DNA from: Formicarius rufipectus
Lineage: Eukaryota > Chordata > Aves > Passeriformes > Formicariidae
Reading direction: 5' to 3'
NCBI GenBank assembly: GCA_013399695.1
Contig: VXAU01003994.1
Span: 554,507 to 618,506 of the forward strand
Length of the DNA stretch: 64,000 bases
Below are positions 15,766-25,800 of this stretch, piece by piece. The position numbers were made by a program, and so were the translations under genes. The notes below the pieces were generated by a model. That model was not told the DNA's origin. It saw only the letters and a list, made by a program, of their open reading frames with translations, and made no database searches. Position 1 is the first letter of the stretch. Every line of letters starts with the position of its first letter.

Positions 15766-18603
15766 TTTAATTCAGCCTCTCTCTGGTGGATAGAGTGGCT
15801 CACTAGGCAGCACTTTCTGCCTCTAGGCCAGAAATCTTTCATGTGTGCCCTGAGCCCACACAGTGGGATGGCTGCCGGGGGACAGAGAACTGCTGCCTGG
15901 CAGGTGGCACCTGGTGGCAGGGACAGCCTATGGGCACCAGAGCACTGGTGCCTCTTATTCTGAGTCAGGGAAGACACAGCTTGCCTCAAATGATGCTGTT
16001 TTTTTCTGAAACTGAAATTAAGTTGCTCTTCCCAACTGGAGTAGAGATGGATTGCTCATTTGGAGGATTCAAGGAGATTTAAAAAACCTCCTAGCAAGGA
16101 AATTATTGCATTAATAGATGTCTGCATTCAGTCAGCTTTTTATTCTCTGATCGCTTTTTCTTCCTCCCTCCCTCTCAAGCAACCAAAAAACGTCCTTAAG
16201 AAAAAAAAAACAAACTAAACAGAAGAAGCCCCAGGAAATTGATGGGATAATTTTTAACCTCTGTATCTGGATATAAAGGAGGAGATAATTTAGCCAGTAG
16301 AACTGGCTTTCTGGTACAGGCTGAGCAAGGTCTATTGCAAGAACTGCTGAGACCCATGTCCAGATCACATGTTTTGAATGAAAGAGTTAATCACACTGTT
16401 TGTTTGCATAATTACAAAGAAATGTTCAGTGTTACTGATGCAGTACAGCAATGTCTTGTACAAAGACAGCAAACTCAAAAAGTGAAGCCTTTCTTCCTCC
16501 AATAGTATTTACTTAAAGAAAATACTAAATTAATTTTAAAATATTGTGCATTTTCTTCCAGCACTCCAGTTATATTTTTAACAAAACTTTCTATTTAACC
16601 GAAGACACATATGTAATAATTGGCATTAGTGTAGTGAGCAAAACCCCCAGATGTTATACATTGGCTAGGTTTCAGTGTCCAGAATTTAATTTTAATCAGA
16701 TGAGAATCAGGCCCGTTGTTAGGAGACTTTCTGAAAGCCATTGGTTGTTTATGGGAACAGACAGCAAATACAACAGTTCAATCCTTATGCACTGAACCTA
16801 TAAATTTTCAAGGTGACTGACTTGGCTGCAGGACAGATGCCATTTTGTGAAGTTAGTACAGAAAGCTTCAGAAAAGAAGTGGATCCTGATCTCCCACTGA
16901 GATTTATTGTCTACGTCTTAAAATTTTGTTGTTTTTGTTTTTGCTTTCAAAGCTAGTTCTGACTCCCTATGGATATTTAATTATCTTCATGAAAATAATG
17001 TAGCAGAAATACATGCCCTCCTTTGTTCTGAAAATCTGGACTGTGAATCTCATATAAACAAAAAGTGATTTACTTTCCTGTCACATTTCAACATTTGCAG
17101 TTGTAGCCCCAGCCAGAGTCCAAAAAAACAAAGATATCTGGAAAATAATGTTACCTGAGTGCTTTAAAATCTCAGAAAAGGCTATATTGTAGTAGTGTTC
17201 AGAGCATAAAATTCCAGGGAGGTGCAAAGTCCTCTGGAGGTAAAGCGTATCTCACTTCACTCAAAATATCTTATCTTGGCAGGTTGTGTCATGTCAAGAG
17301 TAAATAATGCTGAAATGCAGTAAAGAATCTGGAGTCTGGATCTGTCTTCAGTATGGAAGATCTGTATCACACCACTATTCCCACTTATCCGCATCAGTGC
17401 ATTAGAGGACAATTCTGATGAAAACCTCAGAACTGTATGTCTGGATATCCTAAAAAAGAAGTTCTGGGGGGATGGTCTTGAAGGGAGATGACTGATATAG
17501 CCCAGGCTGAGAGGGAGATGAACTTCATGCTTGGAAATGTCATTCCAAGTGGTTTTTTGTGGGGAGTGGAGAATAAGGGAATGAGAGATATTGACATGTT
17601 GTAAGTGATAGTGGTAGGATGGTACAGCTTTGAGCACAAAACTCGTTTTCAACATGCAGGCAAAAATTTCTGGTGCAGTCTCTGTTGTTTTTGTGAACTT
17701 TGGTCACCTCAGAATAAGGGGGAGCTTGACCCTTGGTTCTCCTGTAGCAGCAGGACCATGTCAAGAAGAGGAATGTACATACACACACATGCAAATATAT
17801 GTATGAATAATTCTATATGGACAAGTCTCAGCAAGGCTGTGAGAGCCCATCAGCTTAATAAGGGACCAAGCATATGAGAAAAAAGAAGGAAGAAGAAGAC
17901 AAAGGAGGAGACAACATTGCATCTCACTCTGCCCCTTCTATCCCTTCCCAGGATTCAGACAGATTTGAGGCAACCCAGGTTTCCCCACTACTGAGAGAAT
18001 GCCCTATTCCCTCAGCTGAGATCTTAATAAAGCCAACTTGCTTTTTTGGAATTAAGGAAAGAAATGCAGATGTTGAGTTGAACTGACAGCCCTTCAGGAA
18101 GCCTTAAAATCCCCCAAATTTTTTTAAGAAGAAAAAAAGTTTGCAATTAGTGAACTACAGCAGGTTAAACAGTCCAATTGCTATTAATGCAATTATAGTC
18201 AAGGTTGTGATAGCTCCAGTGTCTTCCTGAAAACTCAGGCCTCCATTTCATTGAGCCTTTCAGTGCTATTTTAATATTGTTTCTTGCATTTAGTAAAAGG
18301 AAATGTAAGTTGTGGATCAAAAATCCTGTAGATGTGGCTCAATATGCCCTGACATGTGACAGTACATGCGTCTGGAGTGGGATTGGAAGGTATTTCAGGA
18401 AGCTTTTGGTACATCCTGCAGAGCGCATAGCTTGGTGCAAGACAGCAGCAGCTTCATCAAAGGCACTGTAAAGACTCTGCTGTGCAAACTGGTGTGTGTA
18501 CATAGATGCTGGGTTATTGCACCTGACAGCACTAGTGTGTAATAACAAGAATATGAGACAACCTTAGTACTACTGTTTCCATTGCCTGTGCTGCAAGAAC
18601 ACA
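15766..18603. other. Non-coding sequence, no gene recognised
   Basis: AT-rich, with a run of ten A at about 16201 and a purine-rich stretch at 17877-17911. Frames reach 132 codons without recognisable features. No gene or repeat family was identified. Confidence 0.5.
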
Positions 18604-18639
18604 TTGTCTCTCTGCACCTTCCATGTGGCAGACACTTTT

Positions 18640-18890
18640 TTGTTGTTGTTGTTGTTGTTGTTGGTTGGACTTCGCGAACAAAAATTTTGGGATAAGCCTG
18701 CGCAATGGATTTTTTAGGTGAGGCACAGTGTGCGCAGAACTGACCCCACCCCCTTTACTCCTGAGGTTCATCTTGCCACGGCCAAGCAGCTCGGACGGTG
18801 ACAGCGAGTTCCTCGGGATTCGAACGGGCGTCCTCAGAGGAGGAGCCGGCTCCACAGGCGGGGGCCTACGCCACTCGGCCAACGCCCGCC
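18640..18890 (-). mobile_element. tRNA-derived SINE, copy A
   Basis: Read on the minus strand, a class-II tRNA-like head carries an A box (TGGCCGAGTGG, complement of about 18872-18882) and a B box (GTTCGAATC, complement of 18817-18825), with a paired long variable arm (TCCTC/GAGGA) between them as in Leu/Ser tRNAs. A tRNA-unrelated body of about 150 bases follows and ends in (CAA)n, seen on the plus strand as TTG repeats from 18641. The two boxes form a split RNA polymerase III promoter. CpG sites are well preserved, suggesting a younger copy than B. Frames read across it are not proteins. The partner LINE is not identified; a microsatellite tail rather than poly(A) suggests RTE- or CR1-type mobilisation. 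Confidence 0.8.
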
Positions 18891-18990
18891 GCCTCTCAAG
18901 TGTAACATACAAACAGAAAAGCAATAATGTCAGGCTGTTGAGAAATCCTGGGAGCCCACGTGTGTCAGAGCACCAGGGGAAGACCTTGCC
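18891..18990 (-). other. Extra 5' segment of the copy A insertion, origin unknown
   Basis: About 100 bases lie between the tRNA-like head of SINE copy A and the right flanking direct repeat. It has no counterpart in copy B, which starts at its A box. If the flanking repeats are a target-site duplication, this piece came in with the SINE, for example by template switching onto another RNA. Otherwise it is older flanking DNA. Confidence 0.4.
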
Positions 18991-19064
18991 TTGTCCTCTC
19001 TGCCACCGAATGAGGCAGACACTTTTAAAACCCAGTGGTTTAACAGATTCTACTATTTCCACCT

Positions 19065-19291
19065 CCGAATGGTGTAAGTTGCCGCTTGTGGAGCCGGCTC
19101 CCCCTCTGAGGACACCGGTTCGAATCCTGGAGGAACTCGCTGTCGCCGTCCGAGCTGCTTGGCCGTGGGAAAATGAACCTCAGGAGTAAAGGGGGTGGGG
19201 CCAGTTCTGCGCACACTGTGCCTCAACTAAAAAATCCATTGCGCAGGCTTATCCCAAAATCTTCGTTCGCGAAGTCTAGCCGACAACAACA
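19065..19291 (+). mobile_element. tRNA-derived SINE, copy B
   Basis: Same family as copy A, on the opposite strand. It begins inside the A box (CCGAATGG), has an intact B box (GGTTCGAATCC, 19117-19127), continues through the same tRNA-unrelated body and ends in a short (ACA)n tail. It is flanked by a 13-base target-site duplication with one mismatch (ACTATTTCCACCT 19052-19064; ACTATTGCCACCT 19292-19304), which fixes the ends and shows slight 5' truncation. Differences from A by eye are about 15 in 210 bases, several at CpG sites. Confidence 0.85.
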
Positions 19292-19304
19292 ACTATTGCC
19301 ACCT

Positions 19305-22300
19305 AAAGTCCCCTTTTCAAGGGTAAGGGGTGACCCTTTGAATTTTCAGCTGCAAATAGCAGAATGAACCAGCATGTCTCTCAGACTCCAGCCTTTACCT
19401 TCTAGCCAGGCAGCACTTTGAGTCACTTCCATCCAACCACTTGTTTCCACAAAACCCAGAGGAAATTAAGCACTCTATGACAGAGGGACAGAAAATGGTG
19501 AGCTTTGCAATGAATTGCAAGAAATATTTTGTGCAATAGCCTTAGTCTCATTCAAAAAGTATTAGTGTTTTTCACCTTCTGGTGTTTAGGCCATGCCCAC
19601 CAGTCATTACTTCTTCTCAGCCATTGTCCTTTACAGCAAAATAAGCTCACAGAAGTAGTCTCAATGGGTGGTTAATATTTGGGCCTAGGGCTTCAGTTCA
19701 TTTGGAATTTGGATATTTGCTGTGCTGCTGACATGATTTATGATGTTTGCTGTTCTGATTGAAATGCCAATGCATACATCAAGCTGTACAAAAAGACCCT
19801 TCCAGCCTTTCTCTCTCCAAAGCATGTCTGAAGAGGTATTTTTGGCTAAGTATACCAACCAACACACCACTTAGCTGAAAAAAGGGTGATTCCATGCACG
19901 GAAAAAGATGTCATTGAGGTCACAGCACATACATCATAAACTAGAAGTTGTTTTTCCTATAAAATGCAAAAGAAATTCCACTTATTTTGTTCTAGTAATC
20001 TCAGTTGAATTCTGCAATTGCTTTCCTGTGGTATGTTCCATCATTTTTTAATATTAGCAGCATTTGTAACATTTTATCTTGCTGCAGCTAGTCAGATAGG
20101 TAGAAAGAATAATTGGTTTTTTTCTTTCTATATTGAATACTAAGTAGAGGCATAAATGGGCAAAATCATCATTGAAATAGAGACACAAACAGTATTTCCC
20201 AAACTAAGTGTGAATAGAAGCCAGCATATCTCCATTTCAAACATGTCAGGGAAATTACTGTGGAAGGACAGCTCTAATTCTCCTTCCTGGGAAATGGCAA
20301 AATGGAAATTGCTGGTTTGCTATTCAAGCACATCACCTATCACAGCAGGATCATGGTCCTCTCTTAGAAATTTTCAAAGGCTACCAAGAAAATAAATATT
20401 CTTTGCCATTTCTCTTAATTTTCATTAAACATCCTTCATCCTGAGATGAGAGCTACATCCTGACCATGTAGCAGAAACATCCTACAGGGAGGGTGCTCAA
20501 ACAGTCTAGTGCCGTGAACATCTGGACTGGGAGGTGGACAAAATGTGGAGCAACTATATAAGTGCTGAGTTTCAGCTAGGTACTCAAGGAGAGAGGAGAC
20601 CTAGCCAACCTGTCTGCTCATGTTGTGGCTGTGCAGCCAGGAACAGTAGATGTGATGAGTGTGCTTTCTTTCTGTGTGTTTCTGCAGATCTGCTTACCCA
20701 GAAATGACTCTTCACCTAATACTTCTGACTTAAATTTCATCTTGATTAGGCCAGTTTTCAAATCTGGAACTTCATCACTGACAAACAGACTTTTGTGGGA
20801 TGAAATTCCTCAACTTTGACTATTACTTTAATTTGCAGTATGACATAACTATATACACAGGGATCCTGCTCCCCCCAACATCTCCAAAAACAGCATATTG
20901 CCTGCTGCAAGGTTAAGGTAGCAACTTGCTGACATAATTCTGTGATCACATTCTAATGAAAAGCATTTTTTTTCTTTTAAATTCCAAAGCACAAGGAGCA
21001 GTTGTGTAATTAAATCTGGAGGCTACCCATCCGAAATATCAAGGCTTTTTGTGTTCTGCCTTGCATGGCTACCTGGCTATTCTGCTTCAGGAGCCAGCAC
21101 TGTAAACTTCCCAACAGAAGTCAAGTTGTACCCAACCAGGCAGGATGACATAGCCATGATGGCACAGCTTTGTGACTGCAACAACATCAGTGGTGAGGGT
21201 CAACATCCCATTTCCTTCCCCTTCCCTCCACTGCAATAGTGGAGAGGGACATGAATATGGGCACCTGATGCTCCCACAATCCTCACAGCTGCATTTTGCT
21301 GTCAGGATTGTCACACTGGAAAAGGGCCATAGGCAAGAAGGAGCTGGGAGTCCCACTGTAGACATGCTGGCCATTAATGGTATGGTGGGGGAGTGGAGCC
21401 AGGAGCTAACAGTGTGTTAAAAACCTGACATGCTCCTGATATGCTTAGTCCTGGAGATGGGAAACCAGGTCATGCTGTTGTCACAGAGCATGGACACATA
21501 GTGTGGTGAGGTAACGGGAATCCAGAGGAAAGCCATCCTGGAGAAACTGCTTAAAAATACACCCTGAGACCAGATGAGAATCTCTTAGCCTTACTAGAAA
21601 GCCTGAAATGCACTGCTGAGGAATATTCATGGGTTCATATCCAGGGCTGTGGTGGTGATCCCTATCGCACATGATTAAAAGGGAGCTGTGGAGGGGAAGG
21701 CAAGTGGTGTGCTTTGCCATTCCAAAGAGTGTGTGAGATTTCACTTGCTCACAAGTGGCACAGATTAAAATGGAGGATATAGGCATGTCTGTGGTGTGTC
21801 CAGGTCCACTGGCAATCAGTTTGGTAAAATGCAGGTTTCCAGGTGTCTGCAAGTTCTGGTATGTGTGCTGTAAGCGAAAGGTACAATAGCGGATGAGGTG
21901 CCTGCTCTCAGTGCAAACATTTTTCCTACTTGTATTATGCCAGGATGCTTTACTGGCTTTAATCATTACTAGGTAAAGTGCTGGTGGGTCACTTTATGGG
22001 TTTGCCTGAAATTGGAAAAAAAGAAAAAAAGAAAATGTAGCAGACCAAACCCATTTAATCTGGAGCAAAGTTATGAGGAGAATGAGTTAATGAAAGAAAG
22101 GCAGTTGTTTAAAGGTGTGAAACTGCTAAAAAGAGCCAAGTTACAAGAGGTTATTCATAGATGTAGCCAAGTTAAACAAGACAGGCTGGTGACTCAGGGA
22201 GGCTCCACTCCAGTGTCATTCATAAACATAGCCTGTCCCTGAACAACCAGGCAGTTTTGATTGTGTCCTGTTTAACTTGGCCTTTGAATGACTAACTCTT

Positions 22301-22582
22301 CCAAATGTTGGCTCTTTAGGTAGGTATCACACCTTAAAACATCTGATCCTCTTTTATAGATGCAAAATACTGTTTTATTTGATTGCTTTGTGCAAGCTAC
22401 CTGCATCACTGGGTTTGGGTTGGTCTTAGCAGCAGCAGACATGTTTCTCACTGGCAGAAGACAATAGATCCAGTAGTGGATCCAGCAGTAGGCAGACAGA
22501 CTTGGACAAAAGTCCCAAAGAGTTAATCTCCTCCTTTGTAACCTGCAGGCTTTAGCTGGAATCTGGTAAAGAGGGACAGAAG
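19305..22582. other. Non-coding sequence, no gene recognised
   Basis: No repeat family recognised. A 161-codon minus-strand frame at 21481-21966 has no visible domain. A TATATAA at about 20555 resembles a TATA box but lacks other promoter marks. An inverted repeat (22166-22178 with 22269-22281) is listed separately. Confidence 0.5.
22166..22281. repeat. Inverted repeat, 13-bp perfect arms
   Basis: GCCAAGTTAAACA at 22166-22178 is matched exactly by its complement TGTTTAACTTGGC at 22269-22281, with 90 bases between. A partial direct copy (AGCCAAGTTACAAG) lies just upstream. It could form a hairpin in RNA or be a decayed element end. No function is evident. Confidence 0.6.
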
Positions 22583-22801
22583 TTTACAAACCCCACCCCC
22601 CAAAACAAAACAAAACAAAATCAAACAAACAAACAAAAAACAAAAAACCCTCCACAAAACAAAACAAAAACAAAAACCCCCAAAACATCTAACACAAAAA
22701 AAAACCAAAAAACAAACAAACAAAAAAACAAACAAAAAAAACCCAAAAAAAACCAACCAAACAAAAAAATACCCCAAAACCCCCCAAAAAACTAAAACCA
22801 C
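22583..22801. repeat. G-free A/C-rich low-complexity tract
   Basis: 219 consecutive plus-strand bases contain no G and few T, built from CAAAA, CAAA and C-run units. The minus strand is therefore a T/G tract with G runs of 4 to 6 bases, including GGGGGGTTTTGGGG. The 92-codon minus-strand frame here (poly Phe/Val/Leu/Cys) is an artefact of composition. Confidence 0.9.
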
Positions 22802-25800
22802 GGGGAGTCTGATTTCAGAAGTGAGATCCAGACATCAAGGCTTGAAGACTCGCGTCATGTGATATTCTTGGGGAAGATTTTTTGCCGTATTTTGGTAGCT
22901 ATTTAGAAAAAGTAGTGTTGAATGTCAGCAGTAGCTAAGAAGTTGTTTTCCCTCACAAGATTATGTGATGAAAATGAAGCTATTTCATTTTCAGTTATAT
23001 TTTCCATCAATTTTATGTGGAGAGATTCTATTAATAACAAGCCAAAAAGCCCTTTCAGGGACTCAGCACCAGCACTATGCTACTCCCAGAGTTCACAAAG
23101 AGTCCTGTTTTGAGCTTTTTCAATTTTTTGACTAAGTCAAGAAAAACAAGGATGAACTTTAGAGTAGTAAGACTGAGATTTGCATTGGATGTTGTCATTT
23201 TGGTAGCAGTTTTTCACCTTCCTAGAGTGGCAGCTCAGGCTCCTGGATATCCATATCTGAGCAAGATCCACTAGTGCCTCAGACCAAGAGTGCTGAGCCA
23301 CAGCTCCTGGCACTGGTACTAGGGTGGAACATACCACTCCACTCCACTGTGGCATTGTTGACTGACCTAGTTGCTACAGCTCAGTGGTGCCTGTCAGGTA
23401 GGTACTAGCTTGGCATGAAATTTGTCTTATCCCTCTGCTACACAACTTAATTTAAATTGCTATAGCAGTGAGAGGAATAATCTTTGATCCATGCTGACTT
23501 TGGGTCTGGAAACACCCACTGGCTTGATTTATATCAGCATGGTGGCAGGGCCCACGAGTGCTTGGGGTGACCTTCAAGGGAGCCTTGCTTGCTGAAGTCC
23601 TGCATAGGCTCCTGCTCCTTCCTCTACCCTCATGAGAACAACTACAGGTTGAAAGGTGACTTAGGATCTCCCCATGCAATATTCCTTCCTTGGGGGTCAA
23701 ATGTAGCCTGCCTGGCTGGAGTCAGGTGCAAAAAATCCGCTTTGTTCTGGGATGAGAGGAGCTGAGAGCCACCACTATAGACATGTTGTGGTCAATGAAC
23801 CACTGTCAGTCACCTGTCAATGCACTTGCAGAGTGAGAAACAGTGACAGCCCCTGTGCAGCCCCATTCTGAGTAGGTGCTGGGTGATTGCTTGCACGTAA
23901 TGCTATCTTTTGGGCAACGTCAGCCTCAATTGTGCTAGCAGTGGGCAGAGTCCATCTTGGCTCGAAGGTAAACCTGTGAAGGATGGCATCATGCAGGAGG
24001 CACTTCAAGGTGCAGCCCACCTGCGGGTGGTATTACTTAACTATGGTCAGGGATCAGCAGAGGAGCCTCCAAGGCTGAGTTGGTAAGATGAAGAATGCAT
24101 TCCACCATAGAAAATGGGAAGCCCTCACCCACCTAAGGCTTGGTGTCTCAGAGCTCCATGCTGGAAATGGCACAGCAGTGAGCTAAAGTACAGCCACCCC
24201 AGAGTCTAGACTCTGCCATCCCCCTGGCCTGGAGCAACCTGGTATTTATGCTGGGAGAAGGCAGATGTAGAAATCACAGGAAAATCCAGGACCATGTTGG
24301 GAACTGCTGAAGAAACAATTGCCACACACTGAGGCACCCTTGCTGTGGGGAAGGTTGTGAATGCCTCCCAGCCCTGCACTGAAGCCCAGCTTGCCTGCTC
24401 TTGGTTTCTGGTTTAGGCTGCAGTCTGCATGTAATTCTCCTCTTCCACCCTTCTCCCATGATGATTACTAGATCACTCTTTCCACTGCTTATCAGGGTAG
24501 GTGCTGCTCTTGGGCAGGAGGCCCCATCTACTGCAGGGCATTCCTGTAGTTGGAAAGTTTGAGCACAGCAGCCTTTCCTCTATGTCACTTTCAGATGTCA
24601 CAGCACATAGGATTTTCAGAATCACGGTGCTCAGAAGCCCAGTGAGGAATGAAAAGGGTTGATGGCTCAGTTGCTCTGGAAAACAATTCGCTACATCACC
24701 CGTGCCAGTGTCTGCCCCTTAGGAGAGGTGGACCCATGCCACGCTGCAGGGGATACTGCTGTGGGCACAGGAACAAAAGGGCAGCAATATCTCAGGCAGG
24801 TTGGGAGGCAACAGTTCAAATCCCAAGAATCAAACCAAAGGAAAACAAGCAAATAAAAAAGCATTGCTTCAGCTTCAACCAGGAACCAAGAACAGTAAAT
24901 AGAGAAGGCTGGAAAGCCAATATGTTCTATCCTGGGGGAATTGACTTGGCTTGAGACAAAGAGGGAAGAAATGAATATAAAACAAAGAGCAAAGATGAAA
25001 GCTGTATATCGCAAGCACAAACCACCACAGCCATGATTGGCAGTTTGCATATTATATTTTATAGCATTCCTTTTTCCCTTCCTCCATATTTTCTTTCTCC
25101 CCATTTCTTTGCTGACAGCTCATATACACGCCTTGCACTGCACAAATAAGTGTTCTGCTCCTCCCTTGCATCCTGCTCAGACTTCACTCCAGTTCTTCCC
25201 CGAGTTCACGGACCACCCCACCCAGTTGCATGCAGAGGAGACAGCAGGTCAAAGTCTGAGTTGTCACAAGTCCACTGAAAAGATTTCCTGTTATGTGCAA
25301 AAAACCCCCAGCTCCTCTCCTCTGGCTTATTTGGTTTTTACTGAATCCGGTCAAATCACGATTTCCCCCTTCTCTTTCAATAAACAATCAGCCCGTGTCA
25401 ACTTGATTACGAGCTGCTGATGCAGCATTGTTGAATCCAAGCCCTGAGTGTATGTTTTGGCAAAAACAGTGCTATTTTCAGCTAGGCATACAAGGTGGCT
25501 TGCCAAGAAGCTCAGCTTTCCCAGCAGACCCAAGGTGGGTTGGAGCCAGGGCTCCCACCGGTTGCCTGGACAGCAGGACCAGGTGCCAGCTCTGCACAGC
25601 TCTGCACTAACACTCCTGGCAGGGCGTGCACCACCTTACTGCTCCTCCTATTGCCTGTGTTTTCACTTTGCTTTCCTCTCCCCAACTAATGGGCTAACCT
25701 GTGTGAAGAGCTGTTTAGATAGGTCCTGATAGAAGTGCTTTGTTTTGAAAAAGTACCACTGTGATTTTGGAGTTTATGGTCTCCATGTGTATTCATGCTC

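Larger units (their letters stand above)
18604..19026. repeat. 36-bp direct repeats flanking SINE copy A (possible target-site duplication)
   Basis: 18604-18639 and 18991-19026 align over 36 bases with a few substitutions and small gaps. The last 13 bases (GGCAGACACTTTT) are identical. They bracket 351 bases holding the minus-strand SINE, and the left copy directly abuts its (CAA)n tail, as expected for a target-site duplication. The length is greater than usual for LINE-driven insertion, and the repeat lies 99 bases beyond the tRNA-like head, so the inserted unit would be larger than the SINE alone. Confidence 0.55.

Noticed and set aside
18640..18890. A functional tRNA gene
   Set aside because: The anticodon and T stems contain mismatches, there is a long unrelated body with a CAA tail, and a second diverged copy exists. 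These are marks of a SINE rather than a tRNA gene.
18532..19189. Long frames on both strands across the SINE pair (176 and 153 codons)
   Set aside because: They read through the tRNA-like heads and CAA tail of the two SINE copies, and the similar peptides on opposite strands simply reflect the inverted repeat.
20550..20700. TATATAA followed by an open stretch, a possible promoter
   Set aside because: No CCAAT, initiator or exon accompanies it, and TATA-like strings are common in this AT-rich DNA.
21481..21966. 161-codon minus-strand frame
   Set aside because: No domain, and composition is like its surroundings. Without conservation data it is most likely chance.
22523..22801. Hydrophobic 92-codon minus-strand frame resembling membrane segments
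   Set aside because: The Phe/Val/Leu/Cys richness comes from the T/G-rich low-complexity tract.
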